Program-made: the position numbers and the translations under genes
Shown here: positions 30,897 to 40,024 of the stretch, one piece after another
How the letters are laid out: each line of letters starts with the position of its first letter
How positions within the stretch are numbered: position 1 is the stretch's first letter
NCBI RefSeq assembly: GCF_900182915.1
Contig: NZ_FXUG01000002.1
Location: 186,001-250,000 of the forward strand
Source: Neorhodopirellula lusitana
GTDB lineage: Bacteria > Planctomycetota > Planctomycetia > Pirellulales > Pirellulaceae
DNA: 64,000 nucleotides
Direction: 5' to 3'
The notes under the pieces: generated by a model
Told to the model about the DNA's origin: nothing
The model's input: the letters and a program-made list of their open reading frames with translations, nothing else
Database searches by the model: none

Positions 30897-31223
30897 ATGA
30901 AGGAACCCTCCATCTTGTCCGCCCCAGAGATTTCAGATCAGCCGCATGATTCGGCGACGATCGCAGCGCCCGGTGCTTCTCGCCTTGGTTTGGCTTTGTT
31001 CGCAATTTACACGTTGCTCTATCTCGGTTTCGTGTTCATTAATGCGTTCTCTGCTGACACGATGGAGATGGTGGTCTTCGCCGGTTTGAACCTCGCGATT
31101 ATCTATGGGTTTGGTCTGATCATTGCCGCCATCTTGTTGGCATTTGTTTACGGGTTCGCACTTCGCGGAACGGGGACCGACTCGACTGACAAAGCTTCCA
31201 ACGGCACAGGAGAGTCAGCATGA
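30897..31223 (+). CDS. DUF485 inner-membrane protein
   Basis: A 108-residue protein with two transmembrane segments (LGLALFAIYTLLYLGFVFIN and LAIIYGFGLIIAAILLAFVY) and soluble ends. DUF485 (YjcH-type) proteins are encoded directly before cation/acetate symporters. Here its TGA overlaps the ATG of the symporter gene (ATGA at 31220-31223), so the two are coupled. The start at 30897 is preferred; the frame is open 14 codons further up. Confidence 0.85.
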   Translation: MKEPSILSAPEISDQPHDSATIAAPGASRLGLALFAIYTLLYLGFVFINAFSADTMEMVVFAGLNLAIIYGFGLIIAAILLAFVYGFALRGTGTDSTDKASNGTGESA

Positions 31224-33181
31224 TTTATGACCCTTCTTACACGGCAGTGGTGATCTTTTTCCTGTTTGTCGGTTTCACCGTTGGTCTCAGTTTTTATCTG
31301 GGAAGCAAGGCGAAATCATCAGCCGGATACTTCGCCGCCCACGGTCAGATTCCGTGGTTCATCAACGGGATTGCGTTCGCTGGGGATTACTTATCGGCGG
31401 CATCGTTCTTGGGCATTTGCGGGATGATCGCCGCTTATGGCTACGACGGCTTTCTGTATTCGATTGGCTATTTAGCCGGTTGGATTGTGGCTTTGTTTGT
31501 GATTGCCGAGCCAATGAAGAGGCTGGGCAAGTTCACTTTTGCAGATGCGTTGGACGCTAAGTTCAATTCACCTGGCATTAAGGCGGCCGCAGGAATTAGT
31601 ACGCTGATTGTCAGCGTGTTTTACTTGATTCCGCAAATGGTCGGAGCCGGTGTTCTGATTCAACCGCTGCTCGGGTTCCCGCACTGGGTGGGTGTCGTGT
31701 TAGTTGGCGCGGTCGTGATCACGATTGTGGTGACAGCCGGAATGTTGTCGACGACCTGGGTACAGTTTTTGAAAGGATCATTGCTGGTCGTCTTCAGCAC
31801 GGTGCTTGTTTACTTTGTGTTGCAGGAAGGTTTTCGAGTCGATCGTGATTCGTTCCAGGTGATTGGCCCGTTGGCGACTACGGAATCCCCCGATGCGATC
31901 GCCAACGCGGCAAATCGAAAGCTGTTTCAGCCCGTTAATCGGGCGGCGACGCTGGATGGTTGGGATCAGAGCGAATCTTATATCCGGTTTGCATCCGATG
32001 CGGATCAAGGTTTCGACGTCTACAAGATCGAGACCCGTGAGGACGGACTTTACCTGCTGGAAGGCCAGTCCCAAACCAAGCTCAACGATGGCGCCACGTT
32101 GATTGGTGGTGTGTCGCTAGGACGAGAAGAAGGGCAGCGCACATTGCGTCCGGGCGGTCAGCTGATTCAGCTACCCGATGAGTATGCCGGTCCAGATGGT
32201 TCGGCAACCGAGACCGGACCGTTGGGGCCGATTGAGTTTTTTGACGTGTTGCGTCGCAGTGAAGTCATGCTGTGGGGCAGCGATCGGCTCGAGCACTCTG
32301 ATGGTTCGACGACCATGGTCTATTTTCAAAAGCCAACGGCCGGTTCGCGTGTATTGCGACCTGGCGAACACCCACGGTTTGCAGGAATTCGTAGTGGTTC
32401 CTGGACCGATCGAATCAACTTCCTGTCGTTGATGTTGGCGTTGTTCTGCGGAACGGCTTCATTGCCGCATATTTTGATTCGCTACTACACGGTCAAGGAT
32501 GGTGCAGCGGCCCGCAAGAGTACGATCGTGGGGATTGCCAGCATCGGGTTCTTCTATGTGCTGACGCTCTACCTTGGACTGGGAGCGATGGTAAGCGGGA
32601 CGCTGGATGTGACGAACTCGAACATGGCCGCGCCGCTTCTTGCAAGAGGGATTAGCAGTCTGCTCTTTGCGATCATTTCGGCGATCGCGTTCACAACTGT
32701 GCTCGGCACGGTCAGTGGTTTGATCCTGGCCAGTAGCGGCGCCGTTGCGCACGATTTGCTGGGTGGCGTCATGGGGATCAATTTCTCTGAAGCGAACCAG
32801 GTCCGCGTCGCCAAGTTGGCGGCGGTCGTGGTGGGTGCAATCGCGATTGTCTTGGGGATCGTATTCCAAGGGCTTAACGTTAGCTACTTGGTTGGCTGGG
32901 CATTCAGTATTGCCGCCAGTGCGAATTTGCCTGCATTGGTCATGCTGTTGTTCTGGAAGCGGACCACAGCGGCCGGCATCATTGCCAGCGTTTGCGTCGG
33001 CATGTTCAGCTCGCTCGGTTGGATTCTGCTATCCGCTGACACGTTCGGCAAGGTCTATGGCATCGACCCGGCAAGCAGCCCCATCCCTTTCAGTCAGCCA
33101 GGGATCGTGACGATTCCATTGGCACTGGCCACCCTGGTTATCGTGTCCTTGATGACGGGGAAAGATGCAGAGACCGCATAG
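31220..33181 (+). CDS. Sodium:solute symporter (ActP-like) with a large soluble insertion
   Basis: A 653-residue transporter of the SSS family, probably for acetate or other short carboxylates. Helical segments run from residue 6 to 205 (FAGDYLSAASFLGICGMIA is the classical Na-site region) and from about 390 to the end (HILIRYYTVKDGAAARKS, and FTTVLGTVSGLILASSGAVA). Between them lies a stretch of roughly 170 hydrophilic residues (about 208-385). ActP proteins are normally about 550 residues, so this insertion accounts for the extra length. AGGAG precedes the ATG. A hairpin terminator follows at 33220. Confidence 0.88.
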   Translation: MIYDPSYTAVVIFFLFVGFTVGLSFYLGSKAKSSAGYFAAHGQIPWFINGIAFAGDYLSAASFLGICGMIAAYGYDGFLYSIGYLAGWIVALFVIAEPMKRLGKFTFADALDAKFNSPGIKAAAGISTLIVSVFYLIPQMVGAGVLIQPLLGFPHWVGVVLVGAVVITIVVTAGMLSTTWVQFLKGSLLVVFSTVLVYFVLQEGFRVDRDSFQVIGPLATTESPDAIANAANRKLFQPVNRAATLDGWDQSESYIRFASDADQGFDVYKIETREDGLYLLEGQSQTKLNDGATLIGGVSLGREEGQRTLRPGGQLIQLPDEYAGPDGSATETGPLGPIEFFDVLRRSEVMLWGSDRLEHSDGSTTMVYFQKPTAGSRVLRPGEHPRFAGIRSGSWTDRINFLSLMLALFCGTASLPHILIRYYTVKDGAAARKSTIVGIASIGFFYVLTLYLGLGAMVSGTLDVTNSNMAAPLLARGISSLLFAIISAIAFTTVLGTVSGLILASSGAVAHDLLGGVMGINFSEANQVRVAKLAAVVVGAIAIVLGIVFQGLNVSYLVGWAFSIAASANLPALVMLLFWKRTTAAGIIASVCVGMFSSLGWILLSADTFGKVYGIDPASSPIPFSQPGIVTIPLALATLVIVSLMTGKDAETA

Positions 33182-33219
33182 GCCTGGTCGGGTTCGCTCC
33201 GTCGAAGATGGAAAAAACA

Positions 33220-33260
33220 CAAAGTGGTGCTCGAAACGGGGACACCGCTTTGTCTCTTTT
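33220..33260 (+). terminator. Terminator after the symporter gene
   Basis: A ten-base stem (33220-33229 with 33243-33252, one G-T pair) and a 13-base loop, followed by TCTCTTTTG. The rest of 33182-33522 shows nothing recognisable. Confidence 0.6.
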
Positions 33261-33522
33261 GTGGTTCTGAGTGGTTATCGATCAATTCCGTGAGGGTTGG
33301 TTTCTAGCCACGCGAAGGCGGTGCTTGGCCGCAGTTTGGCTAATGGGGCGCAAAGCATCCGCCGTTGGGGACATTGCAGAGCTTCACCAGCGGTCTTGAA
33401 GTGATTGGATTGTGGATGCATGGTTCGGCACGTGAAGTGCTGTATGTTGTCGCTGGCCCACGTCCTTCATTGCGATGGAGGATCTTTTTTCCGGCCCCAA
33501 GCATCCACCACCTGGTAACCCC

Positions 33523-34257
33523 ATGACATTCTGCATCGGCATCAAAGTTCGCGAAGGCATTGTTGCTCTCGCCGACACTCGTATCGTCAAAGGCAGTGAA
33601 CAGTCCAACAAGCAGAAATTGGCAGGACTTCAGCACGCTGAAAATGTCCTCTTCACGATGACCAGCGGCTTGCGATCGGTGCGAGACAAGACCGTGATTT
33701 ATTTGGATGAAGCACTTCGAAACGATAGTCAGCCAAAGCTGCGAATGTACGAAGTTGTGAATATGTTCGGCGAGCAACTTCGGCGAGTGAAGAGTGAAGA
33801 CGGCCCTTCGCTTGCGGCTACCGGACATACCTTCAACCTCAACGCGATTATTGGTGGTCGACTGCCTGACGACGACGAGCCTCAGCTCTTTTACGTTTAT
33901 CCCGAAGGCAACTGGGTGGAGGCGGCGGTCGATTTGCCTTACTTCATCATCGGCCGGACGCCTTATGGGAAGCCGGTTTTGGATCGATTGTTGACCTACG
34001 AAACGCCTCTGAAAGAAGCACTCACGCTCGCTTTACTCGCGTTCGACGCGACTCGTACGAGCGTGACGGATGTCGATTGTCCCATTGATGTCGCCGTCAT
34101 GACTTCGACGTGTTTAGAACCAACCTTTCAGCGATTTTCAGAGCAGGACCTGCACTCGGCTCTGCAGTGGTGGTCGCAAAGCATGTCGGATGCATTGAAG
34201 GCCACGCCAATGGACTGGGCAGACTCTCTGTTCCCGCCTGGAACATCGGACGCTTGA
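33523..34257 (+). CDS. Anbu/BPH-type proteasome homologue
   Basis: A 244-residue Ntn hydrolase with a proteasome beta-subunit fold. The start at 33523 is strongly indicated: it gives MTFCIGIKV, so that removal of Met exposes the catalytic Thr, as in Anbu/BPH proteins that lack a propeptide. Counting that Thr as 1, Asp17 (LADTRI) is in place and Lys29/Lys31 are near the expected catalytic lysine 33, one or two residues short. GHTFNLNAIIGGR and FDATRTSVTDVDCPIDVAVM are other family landmarks. Anbu is often next to transglutaminase and ATP-grasp genes; no such neighbours are adjacent here. It stands alone. Confidence 0.85.
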   Translation: MTFCIGIKVREGIVALADTRIVKGSEQSNKQKLAGLQHAENVLFTMTSGLRSVRDKTVIYLDEALRNDSQPKLRMYEVVNMFGEQLRRVKSEDGPSLAATGHTFNLNAIIGGRLPDDDEPQLFYVYPEGNWVEAAVDLPYFIIGRTPYGKPVLDRLLTYETPLKEALTLALLAFDATRTSVTDVDCPIDVAVMTSTCLEPTFQRFSEQDLHSALQWWSQSMSDALKATPMDWADSLFPPGTSDA

Positions 34258-34611
34258 TTTGGTCATCCGAAGTTAAACGCCAATGCTGTCGTCCTTCTCG
34301 CACCGCCAAGCGATATCGTCCGATGCGAGATAAGAACAGGATTGGGGCACTGGGATCGTGTCCGTTTGTGTCATGGTTGCACATGGGTTTTAGCCGGGAC
34401 AACGCGTGATGGACCTCAGGGAAATATCCGATGCTCTATCGAAGCGGGGAACGTTTCGGCTTAGCAGCGTGTTGATTTTCGATTGTGATAGGCACAGACC
34501 CTGTGCCGTTCGGATAATCGCGTTTGAGAACGCAACGGTTGTAGCTGGCGGGCTGAATGACGGAGCGTCTCTCCTACCTTGCCATGCGAATTTCAACAGG
34601 CCGTTAGGCGC
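34258..34611. other. Intergenic stretch with a GGCACAG palindrome
   Basis: 354 bases between two convergent genes. The only structure I see is GGCACAG ACC CTGTGCC at 34491-34507, the same core as the longer palindrome at 58994-59017. Short open frames here show no domain. Confidence 0.45.
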
Positions 34612-37011
34612 TCATTGCAGGTAAGAAGGTTTTGGGTACCGAGCGTTCACCCGGTCAGGTTTGTAGGATCCGCCGGCGTCATTGATGAACTTTCGGTAGA
34701 CCCGCGAACGATAATTTTCCTTCTTTGGCGGATGCGGGCGAAACTCATCCTGTTGGAAACCAATTTGATTGAACGGTATCGGCTTGAAATTCTTCATCGG
34801 CCGAAAAGTCTCTTTCATCTGGAAGTTGAGTTTCGGCACATCCACAAAAGCTTGCAGATCAATTTCTTCAGGGAGTGCAAACGAGCCGTTTGCTGGCAGA
34901 TCACTGAAGCGACCCGTCTTCTTGCTTTCCATCCCCTTAATCGTGCCGTCGCCGCCGTGAATATGGAAAGGTTCACGTACATGATTGATGTAGTTCAGGT
35001 TGACTTGACCGAACGTTTGCGCGAACGGGTTCGTATCAATCGCTTCGGCTAGTCGTGGGAATTCATCGATCCACGGACTTTGGGTCCAACCTTTATCCCC
35101 GAGTAGCTTGTTCAAGAGATAAATGTTATCTCCCTTGTCACCGTGAGGCAGATCGCGGCCAAACTTCTCCATGTCCTTCCAAGCCGCGGCAATTTCCTTC
35201 GGGGTAATGGGGCCTTTGTTTGTCCACCACATAACGCTGCCCTTCAAAGTGATGTTGTTTTGAAAGGAGTTCAGTGGACCGTGAAATTGGCCGCCTCCAC
35301 GGCCCGAGCGATAGAAGACATTGCCGTAGATTTGCAATCCCATCCCGCCGTCGTCGTTGCGGAAAGGGAAAACGGGATGACCGCCGGGTTCTAACAAATG
35401 ATGGACGAAATTGTACCGAACGACATTGTTCATCATGTGCCATTTCGCGCCGCAATAGGCAACGTTAAAGTCGCCCATTTCGTATCCGATGTTGTAAAAC
35501 TCGTTGTACTCGATCAGCGTATCGACCGTGTTGTAGTTCACTGCACCGTTCATGTCGTGCAAAACGTTGTGGCCGAAGTAGATGCCAACACCGTTTAGGC
35601 CAATCATCCCGTAGCCGCGCCGACGACATGAATGAATGTCATTGTTCGTGGCGAAGTTGTAGCACCGCTGCAATTCTTTGAAGTCACCACCTGAAATTGT
35701 GAACGCGGATTCCAGACCATGCAGTTCGCATCCGGTGATACCATTGTGCGAACCGCCGGAAATCGCGACTCCCCTGGCATATCCGTTACGGATGTCGCAC
35801 GCCGCGATCAGATTGTGTGTGCCGCCCGCTATTTGGACCGCAAGTTGACCGGAGTTTTCGATCGTGAGATCGCGCACCGTGACATAGGACGTGTCTTTCA
35901 GTTGTATCAGGACATTGTCGGCCGAAGAAACGGTTTGCGCCGGGGTGTGTTCCGCTTTGTGTCCGCTTGAGAGCGCGACCAGTCTTGAGGTGGCGGGGTT
36001 GAATCCTGGGATCGGCCACACGTAAAGTCGCTTTTCGGTTTGGTCGAAGTACCACTCACCAGGTTCATCCAATTCCGCTAGCACATTGACCAAACGAACC
36101 CGCCGAGGAATTGATTTGATATGCTGCACGATCCCGTAGCGAGTGTAGCGAAGTAACTGGATCGTCTCATTGTCGATCGCTCCAACCGGTTCGGCTTGGA
36201 AGTACCAATCGTTGTGAAGGTAACCTTGGATTTGCATGTCACCGGTCCGCGCGAACTCAGTGGCGATTTTCGGCGACAATGGTTCTCTGGTTTGGAACTT
36301 GCCTCCCGTCGGGTTTTCCTTGCTGTAAGGTGCTGGCTTTTCATTGGGGCCAAGGTTTCGAGTTTTGGGGCCCTCATCGAGCACGCGACTGATGTGGTTG
36401 TATCCGCGATTGGGCCACTGCGACAAAGTCAGGAGATGCCCATCCATTGAAATCATCCCGAAGTCCCCATCACCAGGGAAACTCGCTGCAATGTCGTTCG
36501 AAACCCCCATGGAGACCACGTGGGGACGCGCCAATGGTTTCAACCGTTCAAGCGTTTCTTCATCTCGAATGTGTTTCAAGTCCTCAACGGGCAACGTTTT
36601 GCCGGCGGAGATCATGACCCGTTTGGCGTCTTCGCTACGGTACACAATGGGAGCCTGGATGGTGCCAGAATCTTGTTTGCCGAGTTCAAACGTATCCACC
36701 AGTGAGTAGTCGCCCGGCAGCAAGACGACGTGAACGCCTCCCATTGGCAGGCCGTCGGAACGCTTCAGTTCGCGGATAGCGTCGCGTGCGGCTTCCAAAG
36801 TTGGGAACGGTTTGTTCCTGGTTCCATCACCATCCACATCGGTAGGCGATACGAAAAACGTCTTGCCGGGATTCAAGACCGGCGTCAATTGATTTTCCAG
36901 AAAACGCTGGTTGTATTCCGGAAAAGAGTGAGCGGGTTGCTCGATGGTTTGATCGCCAGTGACGACACCGATGCTGAGAGCCAGCACCGTTAAAAGAAAC
37001 GATGTGTGCAT
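34612..37011 (-). CDS. Secreted right-handed beta-helix protein, GH141-like
   Basis: A 799-residue protein with a signal peptide (SFLLTVLALSIGVVTG). Residues about 50-130 (FFVSPTDVDGDGTRNKPFPTLEAARDAIREL is the typical opening; its FFVSPT and LEAARDAIREL pieces are diagnostic) precede a nested beta-sandwich, and residues about 370-600 form parallel beta-helix turns with N- and G-rich edges (HNLIAACDIRNGYARGVAIS). The plan is that of GH141-like enzymes, some of which are alpha-L-fucosidases or xylanases; family and substrate are not certain. The start is the ATG at 37011. A second protein of this plan lies at 40025-42064. Confidence 0.75.
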   Translation of the reverse strand: MHTSFLLTVLALSIGVVTGDQTIEQPAHSFPEYNQRFLENQLTPVLNPGKTFFVSPTDVDGDGTRNKPFPTLEAARDAIRELKRSDGLPMGGVHVVLLPGDYSLVDTFELGKQDSGTIQAPIVYRSEDAKRVMISAGKTLPVEDLKHIRDEETLERLKPLARPHVVSMGVSNDIAASFPGDGDFGMISMDGHLLTLSQWPNRGYNHISRVLDEGPKTRNLGPNEKPAPYSKENPTGGKFQTREPLSPKIATEFARTGDMQIQGYLHNDWYFQAEPVGAIDNETIQLLRYTRYGIVQHIKSIPRRVRLVNVLAELDEPGEWYFDQTEKRLYVWPIPGFNPATSRLVALSSGHKAEHTPAQTVSSADNVLIQLKDTSYVTVRDLTIENSGQLAVQIAGGTHNLIAACDIRNGYARGVAISGGSHNGITGCELHGLESAFTISGGDFKELQRCYNFATNNDIHSCRRRGYGMIGLNGVGIYFGHNVLHDMNGAVNYNTVDTLIEYNEFYNIGYEMGDFNVAYCGAKWHMMNNVVRYNFVHHLLEPGGHPVFPFRNDDGGMGLQIYGNVFYRSGRGGGQFHGPLNSFQNNITLKGSVMWWTNKGPITPKEIAAAWKDMEKFGRDLPHGDKGDNIYLLNKLLGDKGWTQSPWIDEFPRLAEAIDTNPFAQTFGQVNLNYINHVREPFHIHGGDGTIKGMESKKTGRFSDLPANGSFALPEEIDLQAFVDVPKLNFQMKETFRPMKNFKPIPFNQIGFQQDEFRPHPPKKENYRSRVYRKFINDAGGSYKPDRVNARYPKPSYLQ

Positions 37012-37675
37012 GATTCAGGCGGGATTGGAAGGCAGGATTGGCCGGTGAGAATGGCCGGAAGGAGTCGCCTCGGCGACTAGGCAGGAGCCCCAATTAAACT
37101 CTAAGAAGTTGAAGTCTTCTACCCTGTAATTCCACAGGCATGTGATCGGATGTTCACATGCTCGGTGTTGGGAGTCTACCCGAAGTGTCACCAACGACGA
37201 TGTCGCGTACGAATTCTCGCCGTTGGTAGGTCTCGGGCGTTCCGGGTACGAAGTGTCCGCAGGGCGCGCCGAACGAGGCAGTTGGAACTTGAAGATGGCG
37301 GCGATGATGAAGCACTTGCTGGTCATCCCGAGTGAATTGCCAACGAAGCTGGTCAGCATGATTCCGGTGGCTGATAAGCCCGCGGTCGTTGTCAGCAGTC
37401 AGGGGAGTGATTGCGACACTGCTATTGTTCAGTAAATGTGAAGGTTTCGAGTCTGTCGCCCAATTGACTCGTCTGAGTATGCCTTTGGAAAAGCCCAGCG
37501 GTTATTCTAGCCCGTCTGCTTGCCAACAATGACTGAAGAGAGTCGCCAACGCCGCTGTTTTGGGGGCCGCGGTTCTCTGTGGTTGCGAATGCGATCTAGG
37601 CTGATCTGACATGCGGTACACCTTGTTATTGGAAGCATCATTGCCTGTCCTGTATGACTGAATGAGAAACACCGA
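37012..37675. other. Intergenic stretch, no supported gene
   Basis: 664 bases between divergent genes. A plus-strand frame at 37142-37435 (97 codons) looks partly protein-like but has no ribosome site, domain or recognisable family, so I leave it uncalled. Promoters for both flanking genes must lie here. Confidence 0.35.
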
Positions 37676-38494
37676 ATGATTCGCTCCGCAACTCAATTTT
37701 TGTTCGGCACGCTTGCCGTTATCGTCTTGGCCGCACCGGTATCCGCTCAAATGATCGTTGCCCACCGCGGGGCATCACACGATGCGCCTGAAAACACGCT
37801 GTCGGCATTTCGCTTGGCATGGCAACAAGGTGCCGATGGAATCGAAGGCGACTTCTATCTGACTGCCGATGGTGAAATTGTATGTATCCACGATGGCGAT
37901 ACGAAACGAACCGCCGGCGTTAAGAGAGTCGTCGAGAAATCGACGTTGGCAGAACTTCGTTCGTTGGAATACGGTAGCTGGAAGAATGAAAAGTTCGCTG
38001 GCGAAGCGATTCCCACCCTGGACGAAGTGATCGCGACTGTGCCGGTGGGAAAGAAGTTGGTGATTGAATTGAAGTCGAAGTTGCGAATCGTGCCCACCCT
38101 GGTTGAGACTTTGAAGAAGCATCAAGACAAGCCGATTCAGTGGGTCGTGATCGCCTTCGATGCTCCCACCGCTGCTGAGTTCAAGAAACAGATGCCTAGT
38201 GTGAAGACACACTGGTTGACCAGCTTTAAACGGAGTAGTCCGGCTTCATCCTATCGGCCCACCGCTGCCGAAGTCGCGGCCACTGTCAAGAAGACTGGTG
38301 TGGACGGAGTAGGAATGAAGGGCATGCCAGGAGTGATCGATGCCGATTTTGTGAAGACGCTAAAAGCGGGCGGCTGCCCAGAGTTTCATGTCTGGACGAT
38401 TGACGACGTGGCGACTGCGAAAACCTTCGAGTCGCTCGGTGCATGGGGCGTGACCACCAATGTTCCGGCCGTGATCGGCCCAGCGTTGCGATAA
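37676..38494 (+). CDS. Secreted glycerophosphodiester phosphodiesterase
   Basis: A 272-residue enzyme that cleaves glycerophosphodiesters to glycerol-3-phosphate and an alcohol. It has a signal peptide (LFGTLAVIVLAAPVSAQ). The GDPD motif follows: HRGAS with His30/Arg31, Glu39 (PENT), Glu57 and Asp59 (IEGDF), and the second catalytic His72 (IHDGDT); then IELKSK and a late HVWTIDDV. Length fits the short periplasmic form. A hairpin follows at 38530. Confidence 0.93.
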   Translation: MIRSATQFLFGTLAVIVLAAPVSAQMIVAHRGASHDAPENTLSAFRLAWQQGADGIEGDFYLTADGEIVCIHDGDTKRTAGVKRVVEKSTLAELRSLEYGSWKNEKFAGEAIPTLDEVIATVPVGKKLVIELKSKLRIVPTLVETLKKHQDKPIQWVVIAFDAPTAAEFKKQMPSVKTHWLTSFKRSSPASSYRPTAAEVAATVKKTGVDGVGMKGMPGVIDADFVKTLKAGGCPEFHVWTIDDVATAKTFESLGAWGVTTNVPAVIGPALR

Positions 38495-38529
38495 TCACAT
38501 CGAAACGCGGTATTGATGCGAAACGCTGA

Positions 38530-38554
38530 ATCAGCCAACCGGCGTTTGGCTGAT
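38530..38554. terminator. Probable bidirectional terminator hairpin
   Basis: ATCAGCCAA and TTGGCTGAT form a perfect nine-base stem around a seven-base loop, between the ends of the convergent phosphodiesterase and SGNH-hydrolase genes. There is no long T run on the plus strand. Confidence 0.5.
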
Positions 38555-38619
38555 GGGGTAAAAATGCGGTGCGGTGTATCTCGTGAGGTCGGAATGCGCA
38601 TCCGCTCGGTACGGATTCT

Positions 38620-39915
38620 TTATTTCGTCGTGTCGGGCGGCAAGATATCGCCGATGATTAGCAACGATCCGACGTACCAGGTTTGGTCGGCATAGAGATC
38701 AGGATGTTCGTCGAAGTAGTCTCGTTTGCCTTCGAAGAGGATCTCGCGTTTGTCCAGTTGGGTCGGTGTGACGGTCACGGAGATTTCGTGAATGCCTGGT
38801 TCCAGGTTTGTCGACAGTCCTAGCTTGCTCATGCGGTGATAGGTGCAGTATCCGTCGATTGATTTATGTGTTGACGGGGGCCGTTGGTCGACTTGGACGC
38901 TGAGTTCGCTTCCATCAGGGCCTAGCAAATGGAACACGGACGCAGCGGTACCGTTCAGCGTGAAGGCCAGTTTGGCACCTGGTTCCATTGCTTGATACAT
39001 GTCTGGGAAGTGCTTCTTGAAGCGGCTGGCGACTGGGTTGTTGGGTTGCAGTTTCTGCCAAGAGCCCCGCAGCATGTCCGCCGTGATGGCGACCTGTTTT
39101 GCGTTTTCCCAGTTGTCTTTCCGCAAGGGTTCACCCAATGGGTGAGCCTGTGGTTGGCCGCTGGCGGTTTCGATAGCTGGCCACGATCGGGCGATCGCGG
39201 CGGTGTACAGTCGATGGCCTGTTTCGTTCAGTGGGTGCACTCCATCGGTAGAAAACACAATGGGTTGCTCCTCTGGGTTGGCTGGTTTATCGGCCTTGAA
39301 AATCAGGTCGCCTTGGGATTCCAGCTTGGCGACTTCAACACCAAAATGAATCGATGGGATCTGGTAGCGATCGGCGACCTCTTCCATGGAACTAGCTGCG
39401 TTCGACATTTGCCCGTTCTTAATTTCTTCTAAGAAGGGATGGCTCAGTGTGTAGACAAAGCAAATGTCGGTTGTCGGATTGTCTTTCCAGGTTTGACGCA
39501 CGATGCCTTCCATCGCTTTGTGAATCTGTTCTCGCGATGTACCGCCATCGTTTACCGCGAACTCCACAAACATCAGGTCAGGATGATGGCGTAGGACATC
39601 GTTGTGTAGTCGAAACACACCGAGGTCCGAACCGGTTCCGCCGATTGCGGCGTGGATTTCGGTGAAGTTGGCTTGGGGATTCTGATCTTGAAACCATTTC
39701 AGTGATTGCACTCGCCATCCCGATGCCGCGGTAATACTGCCACCTAAGTACGCGACATTGACGGATTCTCCCTTGGCGACTTTCGCGAGGAAGTTGGGCA
39801 AGCCAGCACGGGGCGTGCATTCAATTGCAGCCCGCCTTTGTTGGGTGTCGTCGGCGAAGCTGGGGAAACAGCAAACGAGAGACAGCAATAACGTAAGACA
39901 GATGGGGTGGTTCAT
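38620..39915 (-). CDS. Secreted SGNH/GDSL-like hydrolase
   Basis: A 431-residue esterase-type protein. The start at 39915 gives MNHPICLTLLLSLVCCFPSF, a signal peptide; the frame extends upstream to 40110 but overlaps the preceding gene and lacks a signal. SGNH blocks are visible: GGSIT with Ser60, GGTGSD, FAVNDG, and the DGVHP Asp-His pair. The C-terminal 150 residues are a beta-rich domain. Members deacetylate polysaccharides or cleave other esters. It follows the beta-helix gene at 40025 by 109 bases on the same strand, so the two probably form an operon that trims one polysaccharide. Confidence 0.85.
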   Translation of the reverse strand: MNHPICLTLLLSLVCCFPSFADDTQQRRAAIECTPRAGLPNFLAKVAKGESVNVAYLGGSITAASGWRVQSLKWFQDQNPQANFTEIHAAIGGTGSDLGVFRLHNDVLRHHPDLMFVEFAVNDGGTSREQIHKAMEGIVRQTWKDNPTTDICFVYTLSHPFLEEIKNGQMSNAASSMEEVADRYQIPSIHFGVEVAKLESQGDLIFKADKPANPEEQPIVFSTDGVHPLNETGHRLYTAAIARSWPAIETASGQPQAHPLGEPLRKDNWENAKQVAITADMLRGSWQKLQPNNPVASRFKKHFPDMYQAMEPGAKLAFTLNGTAASVFHLLGPDGSELSVQVDQRPPSTHKSIDGYCTYHRMSKLGLSTNLEPGIHEISVTVTPTQLDKREILFEGKRDYFDEHPDLYADQTWYVGSLLIIGDILPPDTTK

Positions 39916-40024
39916 GGTTGCGGTGCTGTTGGAAGTGAGGGAAGGCCAGCGGGAAGTTTCGAACCGAACTTGACTGCTGGGTTTGGTTGAAGAGTTTGAA
40001 ATTGGGTGCACGAAGGACGGACCA

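Noticed and set aside
37142..37435. A 97-codon frame upstream of the phosphodiesterase
   Set aside because: Partly protein-like, but no ribosome site or known family, so I did not call a gene.
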